64,000 nucleotides of DNA from Mytilus edulis (taxonomy: Eukaryota > Mollusca > Bivalvia > Mytilida > Mytilidae): contig NC_092345.1 of assembly GCF_963676685.1 (NCBI RefSeq), positions 81,781,592 through 81,845,591 of the forward strand, given 5' to 3'. Under the pieces are notes generated by a model. That model made no database searches. It saw only the letters and a program-made list of their open reading frames with translations, and was not told where the DNA came from. The position numbers and the translations under genes are program-made. Below are positions 12,052 to 24,332 of the stretch, piece by piece; the stretch's first letter is position 1; each line of letters starts with the position of its first letter.

Positions 12052-12964
12052 CATAGAGATGAACTGTAAGCATCACTAATGTTCAACAAAGTAATATCTA
12101 CAAATACGCCAACATGATCAAAATGGTCAGTTGATCCCTTAAGAAGTTATTGTCCTTTATAGTCATTTTTAACAATTTTTCGTAAATATTTGTAATCTTT
12201 TACAAAAATCTTCTCCTCTGAAACTACTGAGACAAATTTAACCAAACTTCTCCACAATCATCCTTCGGGTATCTAATTTAAAAAATGTGGTCGATGACCA
12301 CGACCGCGAACCAAGATGGCTGACATGGCTAAAATAGTTCATATGGTAAAATGCAGTTTTTGGCTCATATCTCTGAAACCAAAGCATTTAGAGCCAATCT
12401 GACGGGAAACAATTATTCATTAGGTCAATATCAATCTGCCCCTGAAATATTTAGACAAATCAGGCTGTCGTTGTTGGGTTGTTGGCCCTGAATTGGTAAT
12501 TTAAGGAAATTTTGCCATTTTTGGTTATCATCTTGAATATTATTATAGATAGAGATAAATCATGTACAACAAGGTAAGATCTACAAATAATTCAACATGA
12601 CCAAAATGGTCAATTGACCCCTTAAGGAGTTATTGCCCTTTTTAGTAATTTTTTTACATTTTTCATAAATTTTTTACATTTTTTATAAAATTTTACATTT
12701 TTCATAAAATTTTTACATTTTTCATAAATTTTTTTTTACATTTTTCATAAATTTTGTAAATTTTTTACATTTTTACAAAATATTTTCCACTGTAACTACT
12801 AAGCCAAGTTCATTATAGAAAGAGATAATTGTAAGCATCAAAAATGTTCAGTAAATTAAGATCTACAAACACATCACCATCAGCAAAGCACAATATTGTC
12901 ATCAATCCATCTGCATCCTTTGTTTAATAAACCCACAGACCAAGGTGAGCGACACAGGCTCTAG
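12052..12964 (+). mobile_element. Helentron-like element, copy 2, left-truncated
   Basis: It shares the internal text ACAAAAATCTTCTCCTCTGA (12210) and the block CCTTAAGGAGTTATTGCCCT with the other copies. It ends AAGGTGAGCGACACAGGCTC-TAG. The left terminus is missing, and the terminal hairpin is deleted so that GGCTC runs directly into TAG. It contains a local tandem expansion at about 12640-12780. Confidence 0.6.
12640..12780 (+). repeat. Short AT-rich tandem repeat
   Basis: About six units of the type TTTTTACATTTTTCATAAA, with variable T runs, are found inside the Helentron-like copy 2. The other copies lack this expansion, so it arose in this copy. Confidence 0.85.
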
Positions 12965-13529
12965 TTTCTACTTTTTGCTGTTGACGGAATTAATTGGAAT
13001 TATAGCCCTTAAAATTAGAAAATAAATTATACATTTTTTCAGATTTGGTGTTGACTTTTATACATTACTGTATATAGGTGATTTGCAGATGAGGTTTCGT
13101 TTTTTTTTCTGTTAACAGATTTTTCGGGATTAGTTTGCATTCGATTATATTCTTGTTTTTACAATGTTCATATGATCTTCGATAGAAAGACATAATTTGG
13201 AAGCACCTGCAATATTCCACTGTTTTCGGAATTTTTAGAAATGTATCACATATGTATTTAATGAGATGTATAATATTGGTATACACAGTATGTGATTTTT
13301 TGGCTTTTAAAAAGTTTTGTCCTACCATGACTGTTATTAATTTAACTGACTTGTTCACATTAAAGTTTATTCATGATCATAATATATTGTTTATCTATTA
13401 TTAAAAATGTTTGTATTCAGATATCGCAGATCAAATTTATTCGTTTATAGTGTATTAATGTACGTTTTTTGATTGAGTTAAGCCTGCCAGTTGATATCTT
13501 ATCGTGTGTTTTTCTATGTTGTGATGTTA
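12965..13529. other. Intergenic, nothing recognised
   Basis: AT-rich sequence. The 97-codon minus-strand frame at 13065-13358 shows no recognisable motif and biased AT composition, so it is not called as a gene. Confidence 0.4.
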
Positions 13530-13681
13530 TGGTATTGTTTCAGAAAAAGGGAGAAGGTTTGGATCCATTAACACGTTTAATCCCGCTGTAAATGTTTGCA
13601 CCTGTCCTAAGTCAGGAATCTCATGTACAGTAGTTGTCGTTTGTTTATGTAATTTGTACGTGTTTCTCGTTTCTCGTTTTT
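13530..13681 (+). repeat. Repeat family R1, left half interrupted by the next element
   Basis: Contains AATCCCGCTGTAAATGTTTG, CACCTGTCCTAAGTCAGGAA and a CGTTTCTCGTTTCTCGTTTT end. The minus-strand copy at 27265-27620 carries the same text joined without a break to the part that here resumes at 15767. Confidence 0.8.
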
Positions 13682-15766
13682 TAGCTCACCTGGCCCGAAG
13701 GGCCAAGTGAGCTTTTCTCATCACTTGGCGTCCGGCGTCCGTCGTCGTCCGTCGTCCTGCGTCCGTCGTCGTTAACTTTTACAAAAATCTTCTCCTCTGA
13801 AACTGTTGGGCCAAATTAATCCAAACTTGGCCATAATCATCATTGGGGTATCTAGTTTAGAAATTGTGTGGCGTGACTCCGCCAACTAACCAAGATGGCC
13901 GCCACGGCTAAAAATAGAACATAGGGGTAAAATGCAGTTTTTGGCTTATAACTCAAAAACCAAAGCATTTAGAGCAAATCTGACATGTCTAAAAATGTTC
14001 ATCATGTCAAGATCTATCTGCCCTGAAATTTTCAGATGAATCAGACAACCAGTTGTTGGGTTGCTGCCCCTAAATTGGTAATTTTAAGGAAATTTTCCCG
14101 TTTTTGGTTATTATCTTGAATATTATTATAGATAGAGATAAACTGTAAACAGCAATAATGTTCAGCAAAGTAAGATTTACAAATAAGTTAACATGACGGA
14201 AATGGTCAAATGACCCCTTTAAGAGTTATTTCCCTTTATAGTAAATTTTTAACCATTTTTTGTAGATCTTAGTTATCTTTTACAAAAATCTTCTCCTCTG
14301 AAACTGCTGGGCCAAATTAATCCAAACTTGGCCATAATCATCATTGGGGTATCTAGTTTAGAAATTGTGTGGCGTGACCCCGCCAACTAACAAAGATGGC
14401 CGCCACGGCTAAAAATAGAACATAGGGGTAAAATGCAGTTTTTGGCTTATAACTCAAAAACCAAAGCATTTAGAGCAAATCTGACATGTCTAAAAATGTT
14501 CACCAGGTCAAGATCTATCTGCCCTGAAATTTTCAGATGAATCAGACAACCAGTTGTTGGGTTGCTGCCCCTAAATTGGTAATTTTAAGGAAATTTTGCT
14601 GTTTTTGGTTATTATCTTGAATATTATTATAGATAGAGATAAACTGTAAACAGCAATAATGTTCAGCAAAGTAAGATTTACAAATAAGTTAACATGACGG
14701 AAATGGTCAAATGACCCCTTTAAGAGTTATTGCCCTTTATAGTCAATTTTTAACCATTTTTTGTAGATCTTAGTTATCTTTTACAAAAATCTTCTCCTCT
14801 GAAACTGCTGGGCCAAATTAATCCAAACTTGGCCATAATCATCATTGGGGTATCTAGTTTAGAAATTGTGTGGCGTGACCCCGCCAACCAACCAAGATGG
14901 CCGCCACGGCTAAAAATAGAACATAGGGGTAAAATGCAGTTTTTGGCTTATAACTCAAAAACTAAAGCATTTAGAGCAAATCTGACATGGGGTAAAAATG
15001 TTCATCAGGTCAAGATCTATCTGCCCTGAATTTTTCAGGTGAATCGGACAACCTGTTGTTGGGTTGCTGCCCCTAAATTGGTAATTTTAAGGAAATTTTC
15101 CCGTTTTTGGTTATTATCTTGAATATTATTATAGATAGAGATAAACTGTAAACAGCAATAATGTTCAGCAAAGTAAGATTTACAAATAAGTTAACATGAC
15201 CGAAATGGTCAGTTGACCCCTTTAGGAGTTATTTCCCTTTATAGTCAATTTTTAACAATTTTTTGTAAATCTTAGTTATCTTTTACAAAAATCTTCTCCT
15301 CTGATAATACGTGGCCAAATTAAACCAAACTTGGCCACAATCATCATTTGGGTATTTAGTTTTAAAAATGTGTGGCGTGACCCGGTCAACTTACCATGAT
15401 GGCCGCCATGGCTAAAAGTAGAACATAGGGGTAAAATTCAGTTTTTGGCTTATAACTCAAAAACCAAAGCATTTAGAGCAAATCTGACATGGGGTAAATG
15501 TTCATCAGGTCCAGATCTATCTGCCCTGAATTTTTCAGGTGAATCGGACAACCTGTTGTTGGGTTTTACAAAAATCTTCTCTGAAACTACTAAGCCAAGT
15601 TAATTATAGATAGAGATAATTGTAAGCAGTTAGAATGTTCAGTAAAGTAAGATGAACAAACACATCACCATCACCAAAACACAATTTTGTCATGAATCCA
15701 TCTACGTCCTTTGTTTAATATTCACAAAAACCAAGGTGAGCGACACAGGCTCTTTAGAGCCTCTAG
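13682..15766 (+). mobile_element. Helentron-like element, copy 3, full ends with four tandem internal units
   Basis: The left end is TAGCTCACCTGGCCCGAAGG, a near-perfect hairpin (GCTCACCTGGCCC-GAA-GGGCCAAGTGAGC). The right end carries AAGGTGAGC, then the hairpin GGCTC-TTTA-GAGCC and CTAG at 15763-15766. Internal units start with ACAAAAATCTTCTCCTCTGA at 13781, 14282, 14783 and 15285, a period of 501-502 bp, with a fifth partial start at 15568. Each unit contains AACCAAGATGGCCGCCACGG or a near match. Short open frames inside recur with the repeats and are not genes. It interrupts repeat R1. Confidence 0.7.
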
Positions 15767-15990
15767 TTTTTTTTTTTTTTTTAAATAGATTAAACCGTTG
15801 GTTTTCCCGTTTGAATGGTTTTAAACTAGTAATTTTGGGGCTCTTTATAGCTTGTTGTTCGGTGTGAGCCAAGGCTCCGTGTTGAAGGCCGTACATTGAC
15901 CTATAATGGTTTACTTTTTTTAAATTGTTATTTGTATGGAGAGTTGTCTCATTGGCACTCACACCACATCTTCCTATATCTATTATCAAA
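15767..15990 (+). repeat. Repeat family R1, right half
   Basis: After a 16-base T run the text resumes with GATTAAACCGTTGGTTTTCC and goes on to AGGCTCCGTGTTGAAGGCCG and GGAGAGTTGTCTCATTGGCA. The same order occurs at 42965-43170 and, inverted, at 27265-27475. It ends about 100 bases beyond the TLR stop codon, on the far side of the TLR 3' end. Confidence 0.85.
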
Positions 15991-16088
15991 CAAGACTACA
16001 CACAAAACTAATCGTTTATATGTTTAAAAGTAAATATCTATCAGAAATCACATATATAAAACGATATGAACTTTTACATTGTATACTT

Positions 16089-18563
16089 TTACAAACTTTG
16101 AATCTCCCTTACTTGTTTTTCAACGTAAGAAATTAAATCTTCTCCACTTCTTGGAGTATATGGCGTATTTTTTAAAACATAACGATAAAATTCTTCATTT
16201 TGAATTAACAAATTTGTCTCATCAATATCTTCTAGTAAAATTAGTATTAGAATTTGCCTTCCGGTCTCATATCCTTTGTGAATCCCATATCGAAACTCTT
16301 GAACACATAAACCATCATCGAGATAATCCTGTGTTAAAAAACACACAATACAGTCACTCTGTCCTAGACCAGCTGTTAATCCTGGTACTTCTGGCTCACC
16401 ATACTCAATTTTATGTTTTCCAAAACAGGAAAAATCCATTTTTTCTAAATGTTCTTCTACTCTTGAAACGACTTCCGACGAGCGATCTGAATATGACAAA
16501 TAAACTACATATTTTTCATCATGGTCAAGCACTTCATATGGTTGAACATGTCGACTGAATAAACTGATGATGTGTTTTCGTTTACCTTTATTATAGTAAA
16601 TTATTGCAATTATTGATAGTAACAGGGTAAAGAGAAGGCATCCTATCACACTATAAACTGTGATTTGCAGTGACTTACACGAATTACTCAGCTCGGAGAA
16701 TAGTTCGCTTGCCCGATTTAGAAAAACGTAAGATCCATTTTTAAACTTACATTTATAATTATAAAAATTTACGAAATGAATATGATTCTCATTAAACCAC
16801 TTAAGAAAATCTGGATTCTGACAGTCGCATTTTAGTTTGTTGTTTTCTAAATTTATAGTTAGATTATTAGTCCTAAATAACTTGCTCAGGATGTCACGTT
16901 GTATATCTGAGAATTCGAATATCGAATTGTTTTGGAAGTCAATGAATTTTATTTTATATAAATCTTGCAAATGAAAATCCAGTGCTGTTAAAACATTGTC
17001 TTTTAAAAGGAGTTGTTCAAGATTTCCTAAATTTGAAAAGATAAACTTTGGGAGTTCTTTAATTTCATTGTGTGATAAATCCAGATATTTTAAATTCACC
17101 TGAGAAGAAAATATTTTAAATTGTGTATCTGTTGCGATTGTTTTCCCGATATGGTTGTCATTTAATAGTAAAACAGACAAATTTTTCATATCATTAAAAA
17201 AATCGGGATGTATAAAACGCACTCCATTACTTGATAAGTTGAACAGTTTTAGTGAATGTAATCCTTTCCATTCTCCACCAAATGTTTCAAATTTGTTTGA
17301 TGAAAAGTCCAGAGTTTCCAGACAGTTGTTATAAAGACTAGCAGACGGTATCAATGAGTAATGTAAATTCATATGGCTGGCATATATGTGTCGTAATTTA
17401 GGTGGAAACTTAGGTTCATCTTTCTTTTCGCTTGCGATACTTTGAAAGAACACACTGATAAATGAAGGACTCTCTCCATGGGACAAAGTACTCTGCAATT
17501 GGAAACTACAATCAAACGACTCTAGATTTTCAAGTTTGTAAAGTACTTTTACAAATTTGCCATTGGTAAATCTATTGTCCCTGACAGATAAGAACTTCAT
17601 CGTTTTTGGAAGTGTATAAATTACATCTTGTTCCATTCTTGCGATTTTATTTTGATCTAAGTAAAGCATCTCCAAACTTGTGTTTTTCAATTCCGTAAAA
17701 GCATCTTTTTCGATAATAATTTGATGTTTTCTATGTATGTACTTAAGCTTAAGAGCTTTTATATTAGTCCTTTTTAAATTTAGTGTTGCGTTTTTCACCC
17801 CCGTCATTTCTAAATGATGATTGAAAGAAAGATTCAAATCTTCAAGCTTCTCAAGCTTGGAAAATGCTCCTGCATCAATTGAATAGATTTCACATAAACT
17901 GAGATCTAATATAACGAGATATGGACAATTTACGAAATGATCTTCACGTATTCTGTTAATGGTACAATACCCATTTATTCCAGAAAGGGATAAAATCTGC
18001 AAGTTTTTCAACTGCATAAATGCCTTATCAAAACTACTATGGTTTTGTCCATCAAGTTTCAAAGTAGTTACTTTTTTAAGATTCAAAACACTAACAGGAT
18101 ATGAAGAATCTTCAACCAAAAAATCTTTATAGATTCCATACATTTCAAAAACTTGGACATTTTCAAGAAATTTGAATGCATTTTCATAGATTTTACCCAT
18201 GGACATTCGGTTGTAGTTCAGTTTTAACGTTTTTAAATTTATCATTCCTATAAACATTTCGCTCGACAGTTCTTCAAGATGATTATTTGATAAGTCTAAA
18301 TAATTTAATTCATGTAACCCATTGAACTGACCATATTCCAGTGCTGAAATATGATTATTGTTCAATAGAATAAATTTAAGTTCTTTGTAGTTTCGAATAT
18401 CTGTTGGTACATGTGTTAGTCCTTCGTATGAACAGTTTACTCGATACGTACGGTTATCTCTGTATCCACATGAACATTTTCCCGGACACATACATACTTG
18501 ACCCGCTGTAATAATCATTAACACAAGGCTACAAGTCAATACTGAAACGTCCATCGTGACCAT
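16089..18563 (-). CDS. Toll-like receptor (LRR ectodomain, TM, TIR), single exon
   Basis: A complete 824-residue pattern-recognition receptor of the plasma or endosomal membrane; the ligand cannot be told. Order: a hydrophobic signal peptide (about 4-22), a cysteine-rich LRRNT (C24, C26, C30, C32, C44), about 18 leucine-rich repeats (for example LNYLDLSNNHL, LKYLDLSHNEI), one LRRCT starting NKLKCDC (about 574-630), a transmembrane helix (about 636-656) and a TIR domain (684-824). TIR box 1 is YVVYLSYS. Box 2 keeps the PG (727-728) but has Glu-Pro where the family usually has Arg-Asp. The FW of box 3 is not present. The layout with one LRRCT is the vertebrate-like single-cysteine-cluster type. 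Met4 (ATG at 18554) sits in a stronger Kozak context (GTCACCATGG) than Met1. There is no intron in the coding region, as is common for TLRs, but a 5' untranslated exon is possible. No frameshift or stop, so it is probably functional. Confidence 0.93.
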   Translation of the reverse strand: MVTMDVSVLTCSLVLMIITAGQVCMCPGKCSCGYRDNRTYRVNCSYEGLTHVPTDIRNYKELKFILLNNNHISALEYGQFNGLHELNYLDLSNNHLEELSSEMFIGMINLKTLKLNYNRMSMGKIYENAFKFLENVQVFEMYGIYKDFLVEDSSYPVSVLNLKKVTTLKLDGQNHSSFDKAFMQLKNLQILSLSGINGYCTINRIREDHFVNCPYLVILDLSLCEIYSIDAGAFSKLEKLEDLNLSFNHHLEMTGVKNATLNLKRTNIKALKLKYIHRKHQIIIEKDAFTELKNTSLEMLYLDQNKIARMEQDVIYTLPKTMKFLSVRDNRFTNGKFVKVLYKLENLESFDCSFQLQSTLSHGESPSFISVFFQSIASEKKDEPKFPPKLRHIYASHMNLHYSLIPSASLYNNCLETLDFSSNKFETFGGEWKGLHSLKLFNLSSNGVRFIHPDFFNDMKNLSVLLLNDNHIGKTIATDTQFKIFSSQVNLKYLDLSHNEIKELPKFIFSNLGNLEQLLLKDNVLTALDFHLQDLYKIKFIDFQNNSIFEFSDIQRDILSKLFRTNNLTINLENNKLKCDCQNPDFLKWFNENHIHFVNFYNYKCKFKNGSYVFLNRASELFSELSNSCKSLQITVYSVIGCLLFTLLLSIIAIIYYNKGKRKHIISLFSRHVQPYEVLDHDEKYVVYLSYSDRSSEVVSRVEEHLEKMDFSCFGKHKIEYGEPEVPGLTAGLGQSDCIVCFLTQDYLDDGLCVQEFRYGIHKGYETGRQILILILLEDIDETNLLIQNEEFYRYVLKNTPYTPRSGEDLISYVEKQVREIQSL

Positions 18564-20920
18564 AGTGATATAACAAACTGACCAAACCTGTGTAAAATAG
18601 AGAAATTATACTTCCATATCATTCTGTGAATAAAGTTTTGAAAAAAATGAACATGGAAGGAATTTTTTTAAACTCAATTTCACTTACCCGACTCATTTTT
18701 TTTCTATTGGATTGTGTTAAGAAGTTTAAATCAGCATGCTTCTTTGTATATGCATCCCCTAAATCGGGCAAATTTAGAAACACTTTTTGACACATTGCAT
18801 GAAAAACTAAAAAACATGTTATGAATAGAGGAGCGTATCTTGAACAAAATGAATTAAGACACACAATTAAATTTATATACCTTAAGTTTGTTCTTAATTT
18901 TCGGAATAATTGAGTACTACAAAATGCTTTGATCGAATTCTAATGCAGTCTTGGGAGTACGACCGTTTCCTCTGACCATGCAGAAGAGGATCAAGCACTT
19001 ATCAGTAAAATTTGGAGATTTGTAGGCGTTGTAATGTTGTCAAATTAATGTTCACCGAGTTGGGTCAAATTCTAATATTTGATTTATTACACACTTAAAC
19101 GTATATTCAAATTATAAAAAAATCTAAAATAAACAATTTACAATACATGGGCTCGATAATATGTTTCAACACTTCGTTTACATTTTAGTCTAGAGGCCAT
19201 AAAATTTACCAGGAAGCAATATCCGACAGTCAACGGTCATATTGCCTGATAGAAACATAGCTACAGATATAAATGGATAGTGACCACGTGCAATTGGAGT
19301 TTTCTAGGTCTGTTTACTGTCTTTCGATAGGTTAAAATGTATGTTAATCATCCTTTTTACTTTTATAAGAATGAGGTTTTTTTAAATCGAATTAGTCAAG
19401 CAAATGGTTTGACCTTGTTTCACTTTCAATGTTGACTTTTTGGTTCTTTTAAAAACTGAACAAGCATAATTCATCTCTAGCTGAGGGGTTAAATTGGATG
19501 TTACATGAATATAGATTCAATGAGGTCAAATTTATCACTTGTAAGTGAATAATTATTCAGCAAGGTTTCTTGCCTAAATTTGACAAAATTGAACAAAACA
19601 GTCTGCCAGAGGCGAATAGTTATTTCACTTTTTTACCTTCATCAATGATTGAACAAAACAAATCATAAAATAACGAAAGGTTCCTATAAATTTGAATATA
19701 AGCAAATAAGCCATTTTAGGCTGAGAGGATGAAAGCATGATTTTAAAAGACAAATGTGCCTGTATATTTACATTGGTCGACATGAGGATCATCTGTACAG
19801 AACGTTCCTTGCAATGTGTCTGCAAAGTTTGGTCAAAATAGACTGAGTGGCAAAAAGAGGACGAAGATGTAAAACAAATTGACCACGTACGACAGCGGTA
19901 ACTGAAGTGATTTAAAATCTAATTTTGAATTGCATTGCTTTGGGCGTTTTTTCTGTCTTTCCTTTTTGTTGTTGTTTTCCAGTGTGTATCGAATCAAAAC
20001 AGTAAAACTTTTTTTTATTTAAGGTATAAAAAGGTCTAATTTCAAAAACTTGTTTTTAAACCTAGATACATAAACTTTATTTTAGCGAATGAATTGACCG
20101 TGAAAGCACCTGGCTATTTATTTTTAAAAAATTTGAATATAAAACTCATAAAAATATCTCATTAAATGACAGCGTTCATATAACATTACTAAAAAGATAG
20201 AATATAAACTACCATAAAATAAATCTGAAATTTTGATAATCCATGCGATTTTTTATGGAAAATGTAACTATGAAAGATATACTGGTTAGGTCAAGGTACC
20301 CACATTGCGCCCAATTAGGCAAAAATATAAGCGTACAAGTTTTATTAGAAACAATTTGTACTTTTATGATTTGACATTATATACACGTATTTCAACATGT
20401 CCGAATAAGCACACCACAGTGCTCGCTATCTATTCATATTTATATATTCATGTTTCTGTCGTCAACATTCTTCTGTTACGATCTCGATGTTTTATTATAT
20501 GCCATATAGACTTAAATACACCCGAATTGCTGATACATATTATCGAAGTCCATACATTGTCTATTGTTTATCTTTAGACTTCTTGCGATTTGGAAATATG
20601 TGTTTATAAGTATGTCATAAATCAAATATCAGAATTTGACAAATCATGCCCCTTTAATCATGGTTGCAATTTAGGTTCTCCTCATTACAGAATCATGGGT
20701 CGTGTCAATCCAATCTTTCTATGATTCTTTGTTATTTTTCAAATGTAATTGGTTGAAACTGTATAGACATTAAGATGCAGCTACAAAATAAACACAGAAT
20801 GGAAACTTTTGTGTGGATCTTAAATAGAAGAATGTGCAAAAGAAAATGCAACATTCTCTTTACCATAAAGCCTAACTCAATAATTAATCCCAATTCTTAA
20901 TATTGAAAACGGATTACCAG
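18564..20920. other. Upstream region of the TLR; no gene recognised
   Basis: AT-rich DNA with short open frames only (81 codons minus at 18619, 66 minus at 19625, 90 plus at 20305). None shows a domain, signal peptide plus plausible continuation, or splice pattern that I can support. A TLR promoter or 5' untranslated exon would lie in this stretch, but I cannot place it. Confidence 0.4.
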
Positions 20921-20924
20921 ATAC

Positions 20925-21195
20925 TGTTATTAGAGAGCTACCTTTTGACTTGTATGTGTGGGCAAATTGAAATTTGAAAACAAAAGCTGGACAGGAGTTT
21001 TAAGTAAAAAAAAGGCAGGATGGGCAACTTTACAAAAAAAAGGCAGGATCACAATTTTGTAAAGAAAAGTCAGGATAAACTAGAAAAAAAGCAGTATCGA
21101 ATAGAGTGAAAAATGAAAAGACAGGACAGAGATTACAAAAAAAAAATGCAGGACAAAATCCCCCTACTAAAAATTAAATGGTAGCTTCCTAAATA
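20925..21195. repeat. Possible small inverted-repeat element with degenerate GGCAGGAT units
   Basis: The edges show GAGAGCTACCTTTTGACTT and, inverted, AAATTAAATGGTAGCTTCC. Between them lie several A-rich units containing AAAAAGGCAGGAT or AAGACAGGACA. The end pairing is short and imperfect, so this may be a decayed transposon remnant. Confidence 0.4.
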
Positions 21196-23819
21196 ATTCA
21201 TACCTTTCTTTTGATTTCTCAATTTCCTTTTGTGATCCTGGGAATGTCACAATCAGCTTTGCTTGGATTTGCATGCAGTGTATATTTGAAATAAACCCAA
21301 CTGACACGTCACAGACTACGAACTTTTTCTCAACGACTTTCCTGACCAAATTTTGTACGAGTTGAATGTTTACTTCCTCTTTTTACCTAGTCAGTGTCGA
21401 ATTTGTGGCCAACTTCCATTTCCCGAAGAGATTTTTACATAAATGTCGAAAATAAATTATCTGGTTTTCGTGTTTAAAACACTGTCACATACTGACAATT
21501 TCTGTTTTATATTTATACTTGTTTACCAACAGATTTTTACAAAAGTTGAATAAGATATGGCTCGTTAAATAGTAAACTTTGTTTATAAACTCTTATGGCG
21601 TTTTATTACTTAGGATGTGATTCAGACCGTACATCCTTTTATATACATAACATTTACGATGAGATATAATACTCTCATCAGAAATGCTATAAGAGGCATA
21701 TATTACCATAACGTAGAGTTTTCGTACAATATATGAAAAATTAAATAGTTGCACCCTGATTATAAAGATGCACATGTATGTAACTGCTTCGCTTTATTAA
21801 TAAGTTCTTTATATATTTGGTTACATTGTTACATAATTATTTACTTACTAATATAAGTATTTCACATGGGACGTTTTCGCTGGATACAACAGGTTAGCAC
21901 ATGCAAGTTTATGTTTTTTTAAAGAACGGTTAAATGAGAGAGGCCTTTTGGTTCAGTATAATTCATAATTCTAAAAGACGATAATCATTATTCGTCACTT
22001 ATTCTATCCTTTTTGATTTAAATATATTGCTCCTTTTTAAAGTTTTCGTCTCTTCTTGACTTTGATGTAGTTATTAGTTTGAGGAGGTAAATTAAAGGTT
22101 AAAGGAGGTGTTCATCTTACACAAAAACTGCTCCAATAAGGTTATGATAAGGAAGTAAATACATTCTCACTACATAAGTTGTACGTCACCATCACGATTT
22201 GTATGATCGTTACGATAATCAAAATCACCTGCAGTATGTTTTCACAGCTTTAGGTATATGACTACAAGAAAAGTCGTCTTAATATCTGTATTTCGCCAAT
22301 TATATTCCCTTTCCCGCTTGTGATATTTCGATTGAGTGTTGATTGGCATAGCGGATAATGCATGTTAATTAACCTTGACGACGCACTCGATCTCGGTTCT
22401 GAAGGAGCTCATGTCATTCCACCAATTGTCATTTGCTATCTTGATGTGTCTTTTGAATTAATTCATTAGATTTCAAAATAGGTAAATTACTGTTGTGCTA
22501 AGAAAGAAGATTAAATAATACCTTGCCAAAACGTCAACTATCTATTTACAGACATTAGAATATATAGAGCATATGTGTACGTGTGAAGTCAAATAACAAA
22601 AGAAAATCACTTTATTACACTCATATTCTATAAGGTTATCAAATGATGTTTATGGGATGGGATTTTAAATGACCTACACTAAATGCAAGTATTTTTGCGA
22701 AAATATATTCTAAAACAGAATACTGTTTATTTTGAAATGTTATTTTTCATAATCATCACCATATTTCTTTTATAGTTAGAAGATAAAAAATGAAATATTC
22801 AGAAGGAAGTTATTCAGTGTAAAACAAATATTTGTACATTCGATAGACAATCAATCGATACAACACATCAAACGATTTGACAACTGTCATATTCTTGACT
22901 TGGTAATGTCATTTTCAAATGTAGAAAATGGTAGATAAAACCTGATTTTAAGGCTTGTACGACAGTTGCATTAAAGTTCATTATTTTGACAACAAAACGT
23001 GAACAAAACAAAGAGACACAATAGGTAAAAATGTCACAAATAGGGATAAAACAACACATAGAAGCTTAGAATATATTTATGAAAATGGTTGACAAAAATG
23101 TTTAAGAGTTATTTCCCTTAACCTAGGTCTACTTCCTTAAGCAACATTATTGTATGGTGCATATATTTGTCAGTTCGTATAATATTAGTGAAGTTCTATA
23201 TCTGAAACACGACTTGTCACGATAAACTATATTTCAATTAATGGAACAGAAACTAGACATCATTTCGCGTCATCTGAGTTTATTCTGATCATATTGTTAT
23301 GTTTCTATTGATACTTTTAGTCTAACATTTTCTATGATCATCCCTGAAAAGCGATTTATTATAGAATATGTTAATAACAAAAGAACCACACATTATCCAC
23401 TAGTAAAATCATAAAAATACTGAACTCCGAGAAAAATTAAAAAAGGAAAGTCCCTAATCAATCGGCAATATCAAAAGCTCAAACTCATCAAACGAATGGA
23501 TAATAACTGTCATATTCATGACATGGTACACATAAGTTAAATTAACCCCGGATTTGTGTTGCACAGTTTTTAGTTTTATTTCAAACATTTTCTTGGTACT
23601 TTTTACTCTTTTAGGTTTTGCAGTGTCTAATGTGTTGCCTACTGAAACGTATGATAGACATTGAACATTTTTTCAAAGTCGTTTTTGGCTTTTTAAATCT
23701 CGGAATGTCTACTTTTTAAAAACTCGAAGTTTTAACTTTGTACTCAATTTTTCTACGTTTCAAACACGAAATTTTGAATTTAAAAGAGAAAACATTTCGA
23801 CGTTAAACACAAATTCTCC
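21196..23819. other. Intergenic, mostly unrecognised
   Basis: No coding signal. Two minus-strand patches, near 22865-22925 and 23440-23545, share CATCAAACGA-TGACAACTGTCATATTC-like text with each other and, on the opposite strand, with about 45440-45540 (ATATGACAGTTGTCCATTCG). They are probably fragments of one dispersed repeat. Confidence 0.4.
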
Positions 23820-24161
23820 AAACAGTACAGTATATGTCATATGTCACGTGAACTCTCTTTTTATGTCTCATTATTCTACAACTTTTATCTTGAAAATACG
23901 ATAGCCGCATACTTCATCTTTAACAGAAAGGAATTCAGTGGTCCAAATCACATCGCTTCCCGCTATTATACTTCTTGTTAAACGAAGTTAAGGTAGTTAT
24001 GAATAGTACAATGCAACATGAAAATAAATTGCATGTAGTAAGTAATCTTTCACATGTAACTAAAAGAAATAGATCAGACTAATATAATCTGCAATCCATC
24101 GAAACATAGTTTTGAACACGAAGATTAACGATTGTACATTTTTGTGATGATTAAAGTTGGT

Positions 24162-24238
24162 TCAAATTGTTTGAAACGATTCTTCGCTTATTAATGATTG
24201 TCGATTGTTTTGCTTTTCTTGGTCTTCCTTATCTGGAT
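24162..24238 (-). CDS. Gene A exon 5: cytoplasmic tail and stop
   Basis: The acceptor is CTTATTTCAG just above 24238. The exon completes an Asn codon and reads PDKEDQEKQNNRQSLISEES followed by FQTI and TGA at 24162-24164. The tail is about 40 residues after the membrane helix, strongly charged, with a Ser-rich SLISEESF end that is identical in gene B. I see no ITIM, ITAM, TIR or death motif. Conservation of the last 14 residues while the preceding part changes suggests that the terminal motif is constrained. Confidence 0.8.
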
Positions 24239-24332
24239 CTGAAATAAGATATTTGAAACATAAAACTAATTGGTCCCAATTGTGAATTTCAATAATTGAA
24301 TGATCTTTTAAACTTAAAACATACTAGAACAC

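Noticed and set aside
13065-13358. 97-codon minus frame
   Set aside because: AT-biased composition without motif or splice evidence.
14829-15029. Open frame inside the Helentron-like units
   Set aside because: It recurs only because the DNA units are tandemly repeated; other units break it.
16079-16558. 159-codon plus-strand open frame
   Set aside because: It is antisense to the TIR-coding end of the TLR, with no motif of its own.
18619-18864. 81-codon minus frame just upstream of the TLR, with a hydrophobic start
   Set aside because: Tempting as a signal-peptide exon, but the TLR already has one and no supported splice connects them.
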